DNA of 64,000 nucleotides from Ancylobacter radicis. Lineage in GTDB: Bacteria > Pseudomonadota > Alphaproteobacteria > Rhizobiales > Xanthobacteraceae. The position numbers and the translations under genes were made by a program. How positions within the stretch are numbered: the stretch's first letter is position 1; each line of letters starts with the position of its first letter. Positions 33,465 to 43,364 of the stretch are shown in pieces. The notes beneath the pieces are model-generated. The model was not told where the DNA came from and did no database searches. It saw only the letters and a list, made by a program, of their open reading frames with translations. The stretch spans positions 1 to 64,000 of the forward strand of contig NZ_JAHCQH010000012.1 of the NCBI RefSeq assembly GCF_018449475.1. Direction: 5' to 3'.

Positions 33465-35672
33465 ATGGCCGCCCCCGATTCCCCTTCCCTCTTCCCCGCG
33501 CAGGAGCGCGTGGTCGACGTGCTGCTGCCGGTGGCGGTCGGCTCGGCCTATTCCTATGCCGTGCCGCAGGGCATGGACGTCGCGCCCGGCGACATCGTCG
33601 TCGTGCCGCTCGGCACGCGGCGGCTTCTCGGCTGCGTCTGGCCGCGCGGGGAAGACGCCCCGGCCGTCGACCCCGCCAGGCTCAAGCTGATCCATCGGCG
33701 CTACGACGTGCCCCCACTCCGGCCGGAGATGATCGCCTTCCTCCGCTGGATCGCCGACTACACGGTGACGCCGCCCGGCATGGTGCTGCGTCTCGCGCTG
33801 CGCCATGACGAGAGCGCCGGCTTTGGCCGCGAGCGCACGGGCGTGCGCCTCACCGACAAGCGGCCGGAGCGCGCCACCGTGGCGCGCGGGCGGGTGCTGG
33901 AAGCGCTGGCGGACGGCTTTGTCCGCGCCAAGGCGGAAGCGGCGCGCGAGGCGGCGGTCTCCCCCTCGGTGATCGACGGGCTGATTGACGACGGCGTGCT
34001 GGAAACCGTCGTGCTGCCGCCCGAGCCGGCCGCCGAGACGCCCGATCCCGATCACGACACGCCGGAACTGCTTCCCGCCCAGCGCGAAGCGGCGGACCGG
34101 CTGGTCGCAGCGGTAAAGACCCGCGCCTTCGCCCCTCACCTGATCGACGGTGTCACCGGCTCGGGCAAGACCGAGACCTATTTCGAGGCGGTGGCCGAGA
34201 CCATCCGGCAGGGGCGGCAGACGCTGATCCTGATGCCGGAAATCGCGCTGACCCAGGCCTTTCTCGACCGCTTCGCCCGCCGCTTCGGCGTGCGTCCGGC
34301 GGAATGGCACTCGGCAGTGAGTTCGAGGCGGCGCGGGCGCATCTTCAAGGGCGTCGCCTCGGGCGAGGTGAGCGTGGTGGTTGGCGCGCGCTCGGCGCTG
34401 TTCCTGCCCTTCACCGATCTCGGCCTCATCATCGTCGATGAGGAGCATGACGGCGCCTACAAGCAGGAAGACGGCGTCCATTACCATGCCCGCGACATGG
34501 CGGTGGTCCGGGCGCGGCTGGAGGCGGCGCCCATCATCCTCGTCTCCGCCACGCCCTCGCTGGAAACCGAGGTCAATGCCCGGCGCGGGCGCTATGCGCG
34601 GCTGCATCTGCCGGAACGCTTCGCCGGCACGCGGGTGCCCCGCCTCGAACCCATCGACCTGCGCAAGGAAGGCCCGCCGCGCGGGCGCTGGATCGCGCCG
34701 CGTCTCGCGCAGGAGATGGAGCGCACCATCGAGGCGGGCGGGCAGGCGCTGCTGTTCCTCAACCGCCGCGGCTATGCCCCGTTGACGCTCTGCCGCGCCT
34801 GCGGCCACCGCATCCGCTGCCCCTCCTGCTCGTCCTGGCTGGTCGAGCACCGCTTCCGCCGCCGGCTCGAATGCCACCAATGCGGCTATGCGACGCCGGT
34901 GCCGAGCGATTGCCCGAACTGCCATGAGCCGAACGCGCTCATTCCCTGCGGCCCCGGCGTCGAGCGGCTGCATGAGGAAGTCGCCGCGCTGCTGCCGCAG
35001 GCGCGCACGCAGGTGCTCTCCTCCGATCTCGCCGGCGGGGTGGAGCGGCTGCGCGCCGAGCTGAAGGCGATCGAGGATGGCGAGGTCGACGTCATCGTCG
35101 GCACGCAGCTGGTGGCCAAGGGGCACAACTTTCCCGGCCTCGCCATGGTCGGGGTGATCGACGCCGATGTCGGCCTCGGCCATGGCGACCCGCGCGCGGC
35201 GGAGCGCACCTTCCAGCTCCTGCACCAGGTGGCCGGCCGCGCCGGCCGGCACAATGTGGAGGGCCGCGCCTTCCTGCAAACCTACATGCCCGAGCATCCG
35301 GTGATGCAGGCGCTCGTCGCCGGCGACCGCGACGCCTTTTATGACCGCGAGATCGCCATTCGCGAGGAGGCGCATCTGCCGCCCTTCGCCCGCTTCTGCG
35401 CCCTGATCGTCTCCGGCACGGAGGCCCCGGCGGCGCATGCCCATGCCCGCGCCCTCGCCGCCTGCTCGCCCTTCACCGACGAGGTGCGGGTGCTCGGCCC
35501 GGCGGAGGCCCCGCTGGCGCTGGTGCGCGGGCGCCACCGCTTCCGCCTGCTGGCCCGCGCCGAGCGGGGTTTCGACCTGTCCTCCTATGTGCGCGCCTGG
35601 ATGGCCGGCGCCCCGCGCGCCACCGGGAGCCTTCGGGTAGAGATCGACATCGACCCGCAGAGCTTTCTCTAG
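33465..35672 (+). CDS. priA: Primosomal protein N' (replication restart helicase)
   Basis: A 735-residue superfamily 2 DNA helicase that reloads the replisome at collapsed forks. The N-terminal 3'-binding domain begins VVDVLLPVAVGSAYSYAVP. Walker A is GVTGSGKTE at 229-237 and the DEAH-type box is DEEH near 325. The zinc-binding region has eight Cys in CRACGHRIRCPSC, CHQCGYATP and CPNCHE near 444-490. The late motif GRAGRHNVEGRAFLQTY is present. Full length. Divergent from xerC across a repeat-containing gap. Confidence 0.95.
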   Translation: MAAPDSPSLFPAQERVVDVLLPVAVGSAYSYAVPQGMDVAPGDIVVVPLGTRRLLGCVWPRGEDAPAVDPARLKLIHRRYDVPPLRPEMIAFLRWIADYTVTPPGMVLRLALRHDESAGFGRERTGVRLTDKRPERATVARGRVLEALADGFVRAKAEAAREAAVSPSVIDGLIDDGVLETVVLPPEPAAETPDPDHDTPELLPAQREAADRLVAAVKTRAFAPHLIDGVTGSGKTETYFEAVAETIRQGRQTLILMPEIALTQAFLDRFARRFGVRPAEWHSAVSSRRRGRIFKGVASGEVSVVVGARSALFLPFTDLGLIIVDEEHDGAYKQEDGVHYHARDMAVVRARLEAAPIILVSATPSLETEVNARRGRYARLHLPERFAGTRVPRLEPIDLRKEGPPRGRWIAPRLAQEMERTIEAGGQALLFLNRRGYAPLTLCRACGHRIRCPSCSSWLVEHRFRRRLECHQCGYATPVPSDCPNCHEPNALIPCGPGVERLHEEVAALLPQARTQVLSSDLAGGVERLRAELKAIEDGEVDVIVGTQLVAKGHNFPGLAMVGVIDADVGLGHGDPRAAERTFQLLHQVAGRAGRHNVEGRAFLQTYMPEHPVMQALVAGDRDAFYDREIAIREEAHLPPFARFCALIVSGTEAPAAHAHARALAACSPFTDEVRVLGPAEAPLALVRGRHRFRLLARAERGFDLSSYVRAWMAGAPRATGSLRVEIDIDPQSFL

Positions 35673-35857
35673 CGACACCGGTTCCCGCGTGCGCCCGACA
35701 TCCCCATGATGACGTTGCGTAATTCACGAAAACGGTCGGCCACGGCGGAATGTTTCAGCCGACTAACCAAAACTTCAGAAGTGTCATGACACCGTGCGGC
35801 AAGGCTGCTTTGGTGCCGGCACTCGGGACACAGGTGGTGAGCAGGTCGCGTGGAATG

Positions 35858-36010
35858 ATGAGTCTGCCCTTCTTTGGACTGTTCACCTCGCTCGCCCTCA
35901 TCGGCAGCGGCCGGCGCCGCTCCGCTATCTTCTTCTGGGTCCTCTCCTTCGCATTGCTGCTGGTGCTGCTCCGCGATCATGTCGCCGACACCCTGCGGAT
36001 GCTGCTCTAA
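35858..36010 (+). CDS. DUF5993 family small membrane protein
   Basis: A 50-residue hydrophobic protein (MSLPFFGLFTSLALIGSGRR then a second membrane segment IFFWVLSFALLLVLLRDH). It resembles the DUF5993 family, which I recall being encoded immediately upstream of DsbB-type genes. Two consecutive ATGs (35855 and 35858) could serve as start. It ends four bases before the dsbB-like start at 36015, so the two are translationally close. Its role is unknown; a small partner of the DsbB-like protein is a reasonable guess. Confidence 0.7.
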   Translation: MSLPFFGLFTSLALIGSGRRRSAIFFWVLSFALLLVLLRDHVADTLRMLL

Positions 36011-36014
36011 TCCC

Positions 36015-36665
36015 ATGATGCCTATGGATGAATCCGAATTGCCGCCGCGCGCGGCACATTTCGGCTTGTCACCTGCGCTGTCGCGCGGGCTGAACGCGCT
36101 GGGCGTGATGTCGGTCAGCCTCGTGCTCATTCTCGCCTTCGTGGATCAGATCAGCCATGGCGACTTTCCCTGTACGCTGTGCATCATGCAGCGCGTCGGC
36201 TTCATCGGCGTGGCGACGGGATTGTGCCTCAATCTGCGCTTCGGCCCACGCCCGAGCCATTACGCCATTGCCCTCCTGTCAGCGATGATCGGCGGATTCG
36301 TTTCCGCCCGTCAGGCCCTGCTGCACCTCGCCCCCGCCACCCGCGTCTATGGCGAGCCGGCGCTGGACATGCACTTCTACACATGGGCGCTGACCCTCTT
36401 CTGCATCATCATTGCCGGCTGCACCTTCCTCCTGCTGTTCGACCGCCAGGGACCGCAGGTCCGGCGGGGCCGGCGCCGTCTTTCCCCGTTCGGCTTCACC
36501 GCGCTTTTCGTCATCTCCATCCTCACTCTGGTCAATGGACTGTCCACGGTGATGGAATGCGGTACGGGCGGCTGCCCGGAAGATCCGGCCAATTACCGGC
36601 TGCTCGAAAAGATCGCGCCTTTGGCGGCCTGGCTCAGCCATGCGGCAACTGAGCAGCCCCATTGA
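36015..36665 (+). CDS. DsbB-like disulfide oxidoreductase (DUF5993-linked variant)
   Basis: A 216-residue inner-membrane protein with about four to five membrane segments. FPCTLCIMQRVGFIGV near 57-72 holds the CxxC that in DsbB passes electrons to quinone, and the Arg after it is conserved. Other cysteines are Cys in IIAGCTF and the late MECGTGGCPEDP near 185-196, a C-x4-C pair at a different place from the periplasmic loop of canonical DsbB. It is longer than the canonical DsbB at 49049. Starts at 36015, 36018 or 36024 are all possible. Paired with the upstream DUF5993 gene. Confidence 0.75.
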   Translation: MMPMDESELPPRAAHFGLSPALSRGLNALGVMSVSLVLILAFVDQISHGDFPCTLCIMQRVGFIGVATGLCLNLRFGPRPSHYAIALLSAMIGGFVSARQALLHLAPATRVYGEPALDMHFYTWALTLFCIIIAGCTFLLLFDRQGPQVRRGRRRLSPFGFTALFVISILTLVNGLSTVMECGTGGCPEDPANYRLLEKIAPLAAWLSHAATEQPH

Positions 36666-36753
36666 CGAGAGCGGCCAGACCGGAATAGCTTCGCCCGATG
36701 TTCACGGTGACAACCCAGAGGGCGCCCCAGCGCGCGGATCGGCGAATTCGTCG

Positions 36754-36776
36754 CCCGGCCGATTAAATCGGCCGGG
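36754..36776. repeat. Perfect 23-base inverted repeat
   Basis: CCCGGCCGAT (36754-36763), TAA, ATCGGCCGGG (36767-36776). It lies between the DsbB-like gene and the gene at 36822. There is no T-run, so it is not a standard terminator; it could be an operator or a hairpin end of the upstream mRNA. Confidence 0.6.
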
Positions 36777-36821
36777 AGTTCTGACGCGCCTGTCCCTACC
36801 CTCTTCGTCACGGAATCTGCC

Positions 36822-37115
36822 ATGACCGCCGGTCTTCTTCGCCATCGCCTCGTCGTCGAGGCGGATGCGCATCCCAATCTCATGCTCCGCCTGCTGGAGC
36901 CCTTCGCGATCCACGACGTGCAGCCCACCCGCATCCGGCTCGACGCGCCGGAAAGCGGCCAGATCGATCCGGCCAATCTCGGCGACATGCGCGCGGAAAT
37001 CGCCTTTGTCGCACCGGTCGAGGTGGCGGAGCGCCTCTGGGCCCGCATCGACGTGATGGTGCCGGTGCGCAGCTCGCATCTGGTGTCGAGCGCCGCCATC
37101 GTCGCGGCGGCCTGA
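36822..37115 (+). CDS. Small ACT-like protein of unknown function
   Basis: A 97-residue cytosolic protein. HRLVVEADAHPNLMLRLLEP followed by FAIHDVQPTRIRLD looks like the first strand, helix and second strand of an ACT-type ligand-binding domain, but the match is by eye and weak. It ends six bases before the AEC transporter gene, so the two are probably cotranscribed and it might sense the transported compound. No closer assignment is possible. Confidence 0.55.
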   Translation: MTAGLLRHRLVVEADAHPNLMLRLLEPFAIHDVQPTRIRLDAPESGQIDPANLGDMRAEIAFVAPVEVAERLWARIDVMVPVRSSHLVSSAAIVAAA

Positions 37116-37121
37116 TCCCCC

Positions 37122-38066
37122 ATGCTCGTGCAACTCGGTGCCATCGCCTATATCGTGGCGCCGGTTTTCGGGCTGATCGGGCTCGGCTATGTCGCCTCTC
37201 TCTCCGGCCATCTGCGCGAGCGGGCGGCCGAGGGGCTGTCCGAATATGTCTTCGGCCTCGCCGTCCCCGTGCTCATCTTCAAGACGCTGGCGGAAGCGCA
37301 ACTGCCGGCGGAAGGCCAGCCCTGGGGCTATTGGGTCGCCTATTTCACCGGCGCGTTCATCGTCTTCGCGCTGGGCATGCTGGCGGCGAAGCGCCTCTTC
37401 GGGCGCGACCACACCGAATCGGTGATCCACGGCTTCACGTCAGGCCAGGCCAACACCGTCTTCGTCGGCGTGCCGCTCATTCTCCAGGCCTTCGGGCCGG
37501 AGGGGGCGGTGCCGCTCTTTCTGCTGATCGCCATCCATCTGCCGATCATGATGGTGGTGGCGACCGTGCTGACGGAGGGCGCGAGCGTTGGCTTCTCGCT
37601 CAAGGGCCTGGCCAAGCTCGGGCGGATGCTGGCCTTCAACCCGATCCTGCTCGGCATCTATGCCGGCGCCATCGCCAAGATCGTCGGCTATGCACCGGCC
37701 GGCCTGCTCAAGCAGACGCTGGACATGCTGGCCGCCTCCGCCGTGCCCTGCGCGCTGGTCTCGCTCGGCCTCGCCTTGCACCGCTACCCGATCCGGGGCG
37801 ATCTCGGCCCGGCCATCGTCATCACCACGCTCAAGCTCGTGGTGCACCCGGCCATCGTCTACAGCCTGACGCGCCTTCTGCCCATGCCGCCGGTCTGGGC
37901 GGATGTGGCGGTGGTGTTCGCGGCCATGCCGAGCGGGGTGAACGCCTATCTGCTGGCCCAGCGTTACAAGGCCGGCGTCACCGCCTCGGCGAGCGCGGTC
38001 TCGCTCTCGACCGCGCTCAGCCTGTTTACGGTGACAATCTGGTTCCTGATCCTCGGCGTCGGCTAA
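37122..38066 (+). CDS. AEC-family (auxin efflux carrier-like) transporter
   Basis: A 314-residue inner-membrane carrier with about ten hydrophobic segments in two halves, typical of the AEC family. Conserved marks are the N-terminal PVFGLIGLGYVAS, GFTSGQANTVFVGVPL near 106-121, the mid-protein NPILLGIYAGAI, and the late FAAMPSGVNAYLLAQRY near 267-283. Bacterial members move organic acids such as malate or malonate; substrate here is not determined. Encoded directly after the ACT-like gene and convergent with the GDPD gene, 13 bases apart. Confidence 0.88.
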   Translation: MLVQLGAIAYIVAPVFGLIGLGYVASLSGHLRERAAEGLSEYVFGLAVPVLIFKTLAEAQLPAEGQPWGYWVAYFTGAFIVFALGMLAAKRLFGRDHTESVIHGFTSGQANTVFVGVPLILQAFGPEGAVPLFLLIAIHLPIMMVVATVLTEGASVGFSLKGLAKLGRMLAFNPILLGIYAGAIAKIVGYAPAGLLKQTLDMLAASAVPCALVSLGLALHRYPIRGDLGPAIVITTLKLVVHPAIVYSLTRLLPMPPVWADVAVVFAAMPSGVNAYLLAQRYKAGVTASASAVSLSTALSLFTVTIWFLILGVG

Positions 38067-38079
38067 GGATCGGCCCCAC

Positions 38080-39360
38080 TCAGTTCAGCTTCATGCAATT
38101 GGCGTAGAAAGTGGTCGTCGCCGGCCAGTCGGAGAACACGCCGATCACGCCGATGTCGCGGGCGAGCACATCGAGCAGGCTCAGCATGTCGCCATCGCGG
38201 TCGATCACCGGCTTGACCGACTGGTAGTAATAGCCGCCGCCGGTATTGAGCGGGCCCGAGCGTTCCAGCGACCAGCTGATCAGGCCGAGCTTGGCCTTCT
38301 TCGCCTCTTCGGCATAGATCGACGGCACGATCTTGCCGTCCTTATGGGTGACCAGCATCCACAGCGGCGGGGCGAGGATCTTCACGCCCTTGTCGGCCAG
38401 TTCCTGCATGGAGGGCTTCCACGTCTCGGGCTTCATATTGTCGAAGCCTTCGCCGCTCTCGTCCCGGCCGTCGAGATAAACAGCCTGCGCGCCGAAGGCC
38501 GGCTCGGCCTTGAGCCAGTAGAGGACATCCTCCAGCCGGAAGGACTGCGCGTAGACGTCGCGCGGATCGACGCCCGCCGCCTTGTACTCGTCGATCATCT
38601 GCTGGGCGTAATGCTCCTGCGTGTAGGAGCCTTCAAACGGCATCGCCACTTCCGGCGTCTTCAGCTCGGGAGTGAACTTCAACCCGAGCGACTTCACCAG
38701 CGCGATGTAGTCCTTGTGCGAGACCAGCGTGGCGCGGTTGACATAGAGGTCGGTGCGCCAGCTCGGCGTTCCGTCCATATATTCCTCGGCGGTCGCGGCG
38801 CGCGGATTGGAGCCGTCCATTTTCGGCCGCAGCGAGCGGAACTCCGCCAGCGTCAGGTCGCTGGTGCAGCATTTGGCGCTGGCCTTGCGCCCGCTCGCCG
38901 GATCGGCCGGGGTGAAGCCCTGCGAGCATTTCGCGGCCAACTCCGGGCGGGCGAGAATGTCGGTGGTGGTGTGCAGGTCGCACTGGGCGTGGCGGCACAC
39001 CAGTTCGCGGTCCTTGGTGAAGGCAACGTCGCATTCGATCACGCCGGCACCCATGCGGGCGGCGGCGATATAGCCCTCGCGGGTATGCTCGGGAAATTGC
39101 AGCGGCGCGCCGCGATGGGCGATGGAGAAGTTCTTCGCCGTGAACGGTCCCTTGCACTGGGCAAGCTGATCCTTGAGCGCGCCGTCCTTCATCTCACCGA
39201 CGAGATAGAAGGGACGCGGGCCGATCTCGATATCGGTGATGGGGTTCTGGGCGGCGGCCGGTACAGACGTCAGGCCGACGGCAAACAAGGCAGTGGCGCA
39301 CAAGGCGGCGGCGAAACGGCGGAGGGCGGTGGCGGTGGTCACGGGGTCGCTCCCAGTCAT
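38080..39360 (-). CDS. Exported glycerophosphodiester phosphodiesterase family protein
   Basis: A 426-residue GDPD-fold hydrolase predicted to be periplasmic. A signal peptide ends near AAA-QNP (about residue 38). [19 protein letters not shown] near 83-101 supplies the first catalytic His-Arg and the metal-ligand Glu; [19 protein letters not shown] near 110-128 supplies Glu, Asp and the second catalytic His. The protein is longer than minimal GDPDs because of an insertion rich in Cys and charged residues (about 150-200). Probably cleaves glycerophosphodiesters. ATG 39360 begins the signal peptide. Confidence 0.86.
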   Translation of the reverse strand: MTGSDPVTTATALRRFAAALCATALFAVGLTSVPAAAQNPITDIEIGPRPFYLVGEMKDGALKDQLAQCKGPFTAKNFSIAHRGAPLQFPEHTREGYIAAARMGAGVIECDVAFTKDRELVCRHAQCDLHTTTDILARPELAAKCSQGFTPADPASGRKASAKCCTSDLTLAEFRSLRPKMDGSNPRAATAEEYMDGTPSWRTDLYVNRATLVSHKDYIALVKSLGLKFTPELKTPEVAMPFEGSYTQEHYAQQMIDEYKAAGVDPRDVYAQSFRLEDVLYWLKAEPAFGAQAVYLDGRDESGEGFDNMKPETWKPSMQELADKGVKILAPPLWMLVTHKDGKIVPSIYAEEAKKAKLGLISWSLERSGPLNTGGGYYYQSVKPVIDRDGDMLSLLDVLARDIGVIGVFSDWPATTTFYANCMKLN

Positions 39361-39421
39361 CCAAAGGCTGCCTTTCGTTAGGGCGTGGCGGTGACAAGGG
39401 TTTGACGACAGGGCCGACCGG

Positions 39422-40288
39422 TCAGGCACAGCCGGCCAGATCACGGACCTGCGCGGGCGTCACGCCGCTGGCCCGCAAGTCGCGCAGGCTCTGCGAGCCG
39501 ATGGATTTGGAGAGCTTGCGCCCCTGCGCGTCGAGCAGCAACGCATGATGGGTGTAGAGGGGAGCCGGAAGCCCCAGCAGGTGCTGAAGCAGGCGGTGCA
39601 CCGAGGTCGCGGCCTTCAGGTCCGCCCCGCGCACCACATGGGTGATGCCCTGCAACGCGTCATCCACCACCACGGCGAGGTGATAGGAGGTCGGCACCTC
39701 CTTGCGGGCGATCACCACATCGCCCCAGGCACACGGATCGGCGGGACTATCCACCGCCGTCCCGGCCGTTTCCTCGATCTCCCGCCACGCCAGCGGGCCG
39801 GCCAGCGCGGCCGCCCGCGCCATGTCGAGCCGCAGCGCATAGGGCTCGCCGGCGGCGAGGCGATGCTCCCGTTCGTCGTCGCTCATGACATCGCGGAGGA
39901 AGGGAAACAGCGGCGCGCCATCGGGATCGACCGGCCAGCCGGGACGCGCCTCCACCGCGCGGCGAATATCCGCCCGACTCTCGAAGCTCGGATAGACCAG
40001 ACCCAGCGCGTCGAGCCGCGCCAGCGCGGCGCGGTAGGCCTCCATATGCTGGGATTGGCGGCGCACCGGCCGCTCCCAGTCGAGGCCAAGCCAGGCGAGA
40101 TCCTCATAGATCGCCGCCTCATAGTCCGGGCGGCAGCGCGTCGGGTCGATATCCTCGATACGCAGCAGGAAGCGCCCGCCGCTGGCGCGCGCCAGCGCGT
40201 CGTTCAGCAAAGCGGAGCGGGCATGGCCGAGATGGAGCAGGCCATTCGGGCTCGGGGCGAAGCGGAAGGCGGGGCGGGCATCGCTCAT
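39422..40288 (-). CDS. gluQ: Glutamyl-Q tRNA(Asp) synthetase
   Basis: A 288-residue truncated glutamyl-tRNA synthetase paralogue that attaches glutamate to queuosine at position 34 of tRNA(Asp). [20 protein letters not shown] near 9-28 is the HIGH region and KLSKSIGS near 259-266 is the KMSKS region. The anticodon-binding domain is absent, as expected. The zinc-binding cysteines of the E. coli enzyme are missing: the matching segment reads [15 protein letters not shown]. It begins 19 bases after the sdhB stop on the same strand and is probably read through from the sdh operon. Confidence 0.9.
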   Translation of the reverse strand: MSDARPAFRFAPSPNGLLHLGHARSALLNDALARASGGRFLLRIEDIDPTRCRPDYEAAIYEDLAWLGLDWERPVRRQSQHMEAYRAALARLDALGLVYPSFESRADIRRAVEARPGWPVDPDGAPLFPFLRDVMSDDEREHRLAAGEPYALRLDMARAAALAGPLAWREIEETAGTAVDSPADPCAWGDVVIARKEVPTSYHLAVVVDDALQGITHVVRGADLKAATSVHRLLQHLLGLPAPLYTHHALLLDAQGRKLSKSIGSQSLRDLRASGVTPAQVRDLAGCA

Positions 40289-40307
40289 CGCCCGCCTGTG
40301 TAGCGCG

Positions 40308-41090
40308 TCAGAACTGGCGCGCCACCATCATCTTCTTGATCTCGGCGATCGCCTTGGCCGGGTTCAGCCCCTTCGGGCAGGCCTTGGCGCAGTTCATGAT
40401 GGTGTGGCAGCGATACAGGCGGAACGGGTCCTCGAGGTGATCGAGCCGGTCGCCGGTCGCCTCATCGCGCGAATCGATCAGCCAGCGATAGGCCTGCAGC
40501 AGCGCCGCCGGGCCGAGATAGCGGTCGCCATTCCACCAGTAGCTCGGGCAGGAGGTGGAGCAGCAGGCGCACAGGATGCACTCATACAGCCCGTCGAGCT
40601 TCTCGCGGTCGCCGCGGGCCTGCTTCCATTCCTTCTCGGGCGCGGGCGTCTCGGTGTGCAGCCAGGGCTCGACCGAGGCGTGCTGGGCGTAGAACTGGGT
40701 GAGGTCCGGCACCAGATCCTTCACCACCGGCATGTGCGGCAGCGGGTAGACCTTCACCGCCGACGCCGTCACGTCGTCCATGCTCTTGAGGCAGGCCAGC
40801 GTGTTGGTGCCGTCGATGTTCATGGCGCAGGAGCCGCAGATGCCCTCGCGGCAGGAGCGGCGGAAGGTCAGCGTCGGGTCGATCTTGGTCTTGATCCAGA
40901 TCAGCCCGTCGAGCACCATCGGCCCGCAATCGTCGCGGTCGACATAATAGGTGTCGACATGCGGATTTTTCCCGTCTTCCGGGTTCCAGCGATAGATCTT
41001 GTACTCGGCCAGCCGGTTGGCCCCGGTAGGCTTGGGCCACACCGTGCCTTCGGTAAGCTGAGAGTTCTTCGGTAGAGTGAGCTGGACCAT
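40308..41090 (-). CDS. sdhB: Succinate dehydrogenase iron-sulfur subunit
   Basis: A 260-residue subunit that carries electrons from SdhA FAD to quinone. The [2Fe-2S] cysteines are in CREGICGSC with a fourth Cys in LACLKSM. The [4Fe-4S] and [3Fe-4S] clusters use [12 protein letters not shown] and [20 protein letters not shown] 41090 gives the family's normal start; an upstream extension of 50 codons overlaps sdhA and is not supported. Encoded 20 bases after sdhA. Confidence 0.97.
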   Translation of the reverse strand: MVQLTLPKNSQLTEGTVWPKPTGANRLAEYKIYRWNPEDGKNPHVDTYYVDRDDCGPMVLDGLIWIKTKIDPTLTFRRSCREGICGSCAMNIDGTNTLACLKSMDDVTASAVKVYPLPHMPVVKDLVPDLTQFYAQHASVEPWLHTETPAPEKEWKQARGDREKLDGLYECILCACCSTSCPSYWWNGDRYLGPAALLQAYRWLIDSRDEATGDRLDHLEDPFRLYRCHTIMNCAKACPKGLNPAKAIAEIKKMMVARQF

Positions 41091-41110
41091 GGCGCGAAAT
41101 CGTCCCCGGC

Positions 41111-42958
41111 TCAGTACACGCGCTTGCGCGGCTCGATGTACTGGATGTCGTTCGACAGCGTGTAGGTGTGGACCGGCCGGTCGTCGAGGCGCACGGAGCG
41201 TTTCTCGAAATCGACGAAGGCCAGCGTGTGCTTCATCCATGTGGCGTCGTCGCGCTCGGGATAATCCTCGCGCGCATGGGCGCCGCGGCTCTCCGTGCGG
41301 GCGGCCGCGCTTTCCATCGTCACCGAGGCCTGCGCGATCAGGTTGTCATATTCCAGCGTCTCGATGAGATCGGAATTCCAGATCAGCGAACGGTCGGTGA
41401 CGGCGATGTCGTCCGTGCCGGCGAACACGTCGGCGATCAGCTTGCGACCCTCTTCCAGCACCTCGCCGGTGCGATAGACGGCGCAATTGTTCTGCATCAC
41501 CTTCTGCATCGACAGCCGCAGCTCGGCGGTCGGCGTGCCGCCGGACGCGTTGCGGAAATGGTCGAGGCGGGAGAGCGCCAGCTCGGCGGAATTCGACGGC
41601 AGCTCGGGCTGCTTGTCGCCGGCGGTGAGGATATCGGCGCAGCGCAGCGCCGCCGCGCGGCCGAACACCACGAGATCGGTCAGCGAGTTCGAGCCGAGGC
41701 GGTTGGCGCCATGGATCGACACGCAGGCGCATTCGCCCACCGCCATCAGGCCGGGCACCACATGGTCGGGGTTGCCGTCCTTCTTGGTGACGACCTCGCC
41801 GTGGAAGTTCGTGGGGATGCCGCCCATGTTGTAATGCACGGTCGGCAGCACCGGGATCGGCTCCTTGGTCACGTCGACGCCGGCGAAGATCTTCGCGCTC
41901 TCGGAAATGCCCGGCAGGCGCTCATGCAGGATCGCCGGGTCGAGATGGTCGAGGTGCAGGTAGATGTGGTCCTTGTTCTTGCCGACGCCGCGTCCCTCGC
42001 GGATCTCCATGGTCATGGAGCGGGAGACGACGTCGCGCGAAGCCAGGTCCTTGGCCGAGGGGGCGTAACGCTCCATGAAGCGTTCGCCCTCGGAATTGGT
42101 GAGATAGCCGCCCTCGCCGCGCGCGCCCTCGGTGATCAGGCAGCCCGAGCCGTAAATGCCGGTCGGGTGGAACTGCACGAACTCCATGTCCTGCAAAGGC
42201 AGGCCGGCGCGCAGCACCATGGCGTTGCCGTCGCCGGTGCAGGTATGGGCGCTAGTTGCGGAGAAATAGGCCCGGCCATAGCCGCCGGTGGCGAGGATCA
42301 CGGTCTGCGCGCGGAAGCGGTGCAGCGTGCCGTCGTCCATCTTCAGCGCGATCATGCCGCGGCAGCGTCCGTCATCGTCCATGATCAGGTCGAGCGCGAA
42401 ATACTCGATGAAGAATTCCGCGGAATGCTTCAGCGCCGCGCCGTAGAGCGTGTGCAGGATGGCGTGGCCGGTCCGGTCGGCCGCCGCGCAGGTGCGCTGC
42501 GCCGGGCTCTTGCCATAGTCGATGGTCATGCCGCCGAAGGGGCGCTGGTAGATCTGGCCCGCTTCCGTGCGCGAGAACGGCACGCCCCAGTGCTCAAGCT
42601 CATAGACGGCGGCCGGCGCGTGGCGCACGAGATATTCGATGGCGTCCTGATCGCCCAGCCAGTCCGACCCCTTGACGGTGTCGTACATGTGGTAGCGCCA
42701 GTCATCCGTGCCCATATTGCCGAGCGAGGCGGCGATGCCGCCCTGCGCCGCCACGGTGTGCGAGCGGGTGGGGAACACCTTGGTCACGCAGGCCGTGCGC
42801 AGCCCCGCCTGCGAGCAGCCGACGACCGCGCGCAGACCCGCGCCGCCGGCGCCGACCACGACCACGTCATAGGTGTGATCGGTGATGGGATAGGAGTCCC
42901 CGAGCACCTTGTGGGCGGCGCCATTCGCCGCGCCATTGGCGGAGTTCGTCCCGGCCAT
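41111..42958 (-). CDS. sdhA: Succinate dehydrogenase flavoprotein subunit
   Basis: A 615-residue catalytic subunit oxidising succinate to fumarate. The FAD fold is [15 protein letters not shown] near 34-48. [10 protein letters not shown] near 66-75 contains the His that binds FAD covalently. Active-site segments [21 protein letters not shown] and RDVVSRSM are present. The C-terminal [18 protein letters not shown] motif is conserved in SdhA. Full length. Four bases separate it from the sdhD stop. Confidence 0.97.
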   Translation of the reverse strand: MAGTNSANGAANGAAHKVLGDSYPITDHTYDVVVVGAGGAGLRAVVGCSQAGLRTACVTKVFPTRSHTVAAQGGIAASLGNMGTDDWRYHMYDTVKGSDWLGDQDAIEYLVRHAPAAVYELEHWGVPFSRTEAGQIYQRPFGGMTIDYGKSPAQRTCAAADRTGHAILHTLYGAALKHSAEFFIEYFALDLIMDDDGRCRGMIALKMDDGTLHRFRAQTVILATGGYGRAYFSATSAHTCTGDGNAMVLRAGLPLQDMEFVQFHPTGIYGSGCLITEGARGEGGYLTNSEGERFMERYAPSAKDLASRDVVSRSMTMEIREGRGVGKNKDHIYLHLDHLDPAILHERLPGISESAKIFAGVDVTKEPIPVLPTVHYNMGGIPTNFHGEVVTKKDGNPDHVVPGLMAVGECACVSIHGANRLGSNSLTDLVVFGRAAALRCADILTAGDKQPELPSNSAELALSRLDHFRNASGGTPTAELRLSMQKVMQNNCAVYRTGEVLEEGRKLIADVFAGTDDIAVTDRSLIWNSDLIETLEYDNLIAQASVTMESAAARTESRGAHAREDYPERDDATWMKHTLAFVDFEKRSVRLDDRPVHTYTLSNDIQYIEPRKRVY

Positions 42959-42962
42959 GGGT

Positions 42963-43361
42963 TCAGCCTCCGAAACTGATCTTCAGAACGGCGAAGACAC
43001 CGACGCCGCCAACCGCGATGGTGAAGAAGCTGTTGGCGATCAGCGCCAGCACCTTCATCCCCTCGGAATGCACGTAATCCTCGATCACCACCTGCATCCC
43101 GATCCGCATGTGCATGGCGATGGAAAACAGCGCCAGCGACAGCGCCACGGCGGCGAAGGGATTGCGCAGCAGCTCGACCAGCGCGCCATGACCTTCACCT
43201 GCCACGCTGATTACGAGCGGCACGCAGATGAGGATCAGCAGCAGGTTGGAAATGCCGGTAACGCGCTGCAGCCAGAAATGGCCGGTGCCGGAGCGGGCGG
43301 AGCCGAGCCCGGCAACGCGCCGGCGCGGCGTGCGCATGGAAGAACCGGATGAGGAACTCAT
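42963..43361 (-). CDS. sdhD: Succinate dehydrogenase membrane anchor subunit
   Basis: A 132-residue membrane subunit with three hydrophobic segments (about 40-60, 70-88, 105-128). [20 protein letters not shown] near 20-39 is the SdhD N-terminal region with quinone-site residues. The heme-ligand His lies in [19 protein letters not shown]. It anchors SdhA-SdhB with SdhC and helps form the heme b and quinone sites. Three bases separate it from sdhC. Confidence 0.93.
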   Translation of the reverse strand: MSSSSGSSMRTPRRRVAGLGSARSGTGHFWLQRVTGISNLLLILICVPLVISVAGEGHGALVELLRNPFAAVALSLALFSIAMHMRIGMQVVIEDYVHSEGMKVLALIANSFFTIAVGGVGVFAVLKISFGG

Positions 43362-43364
43362 CGC

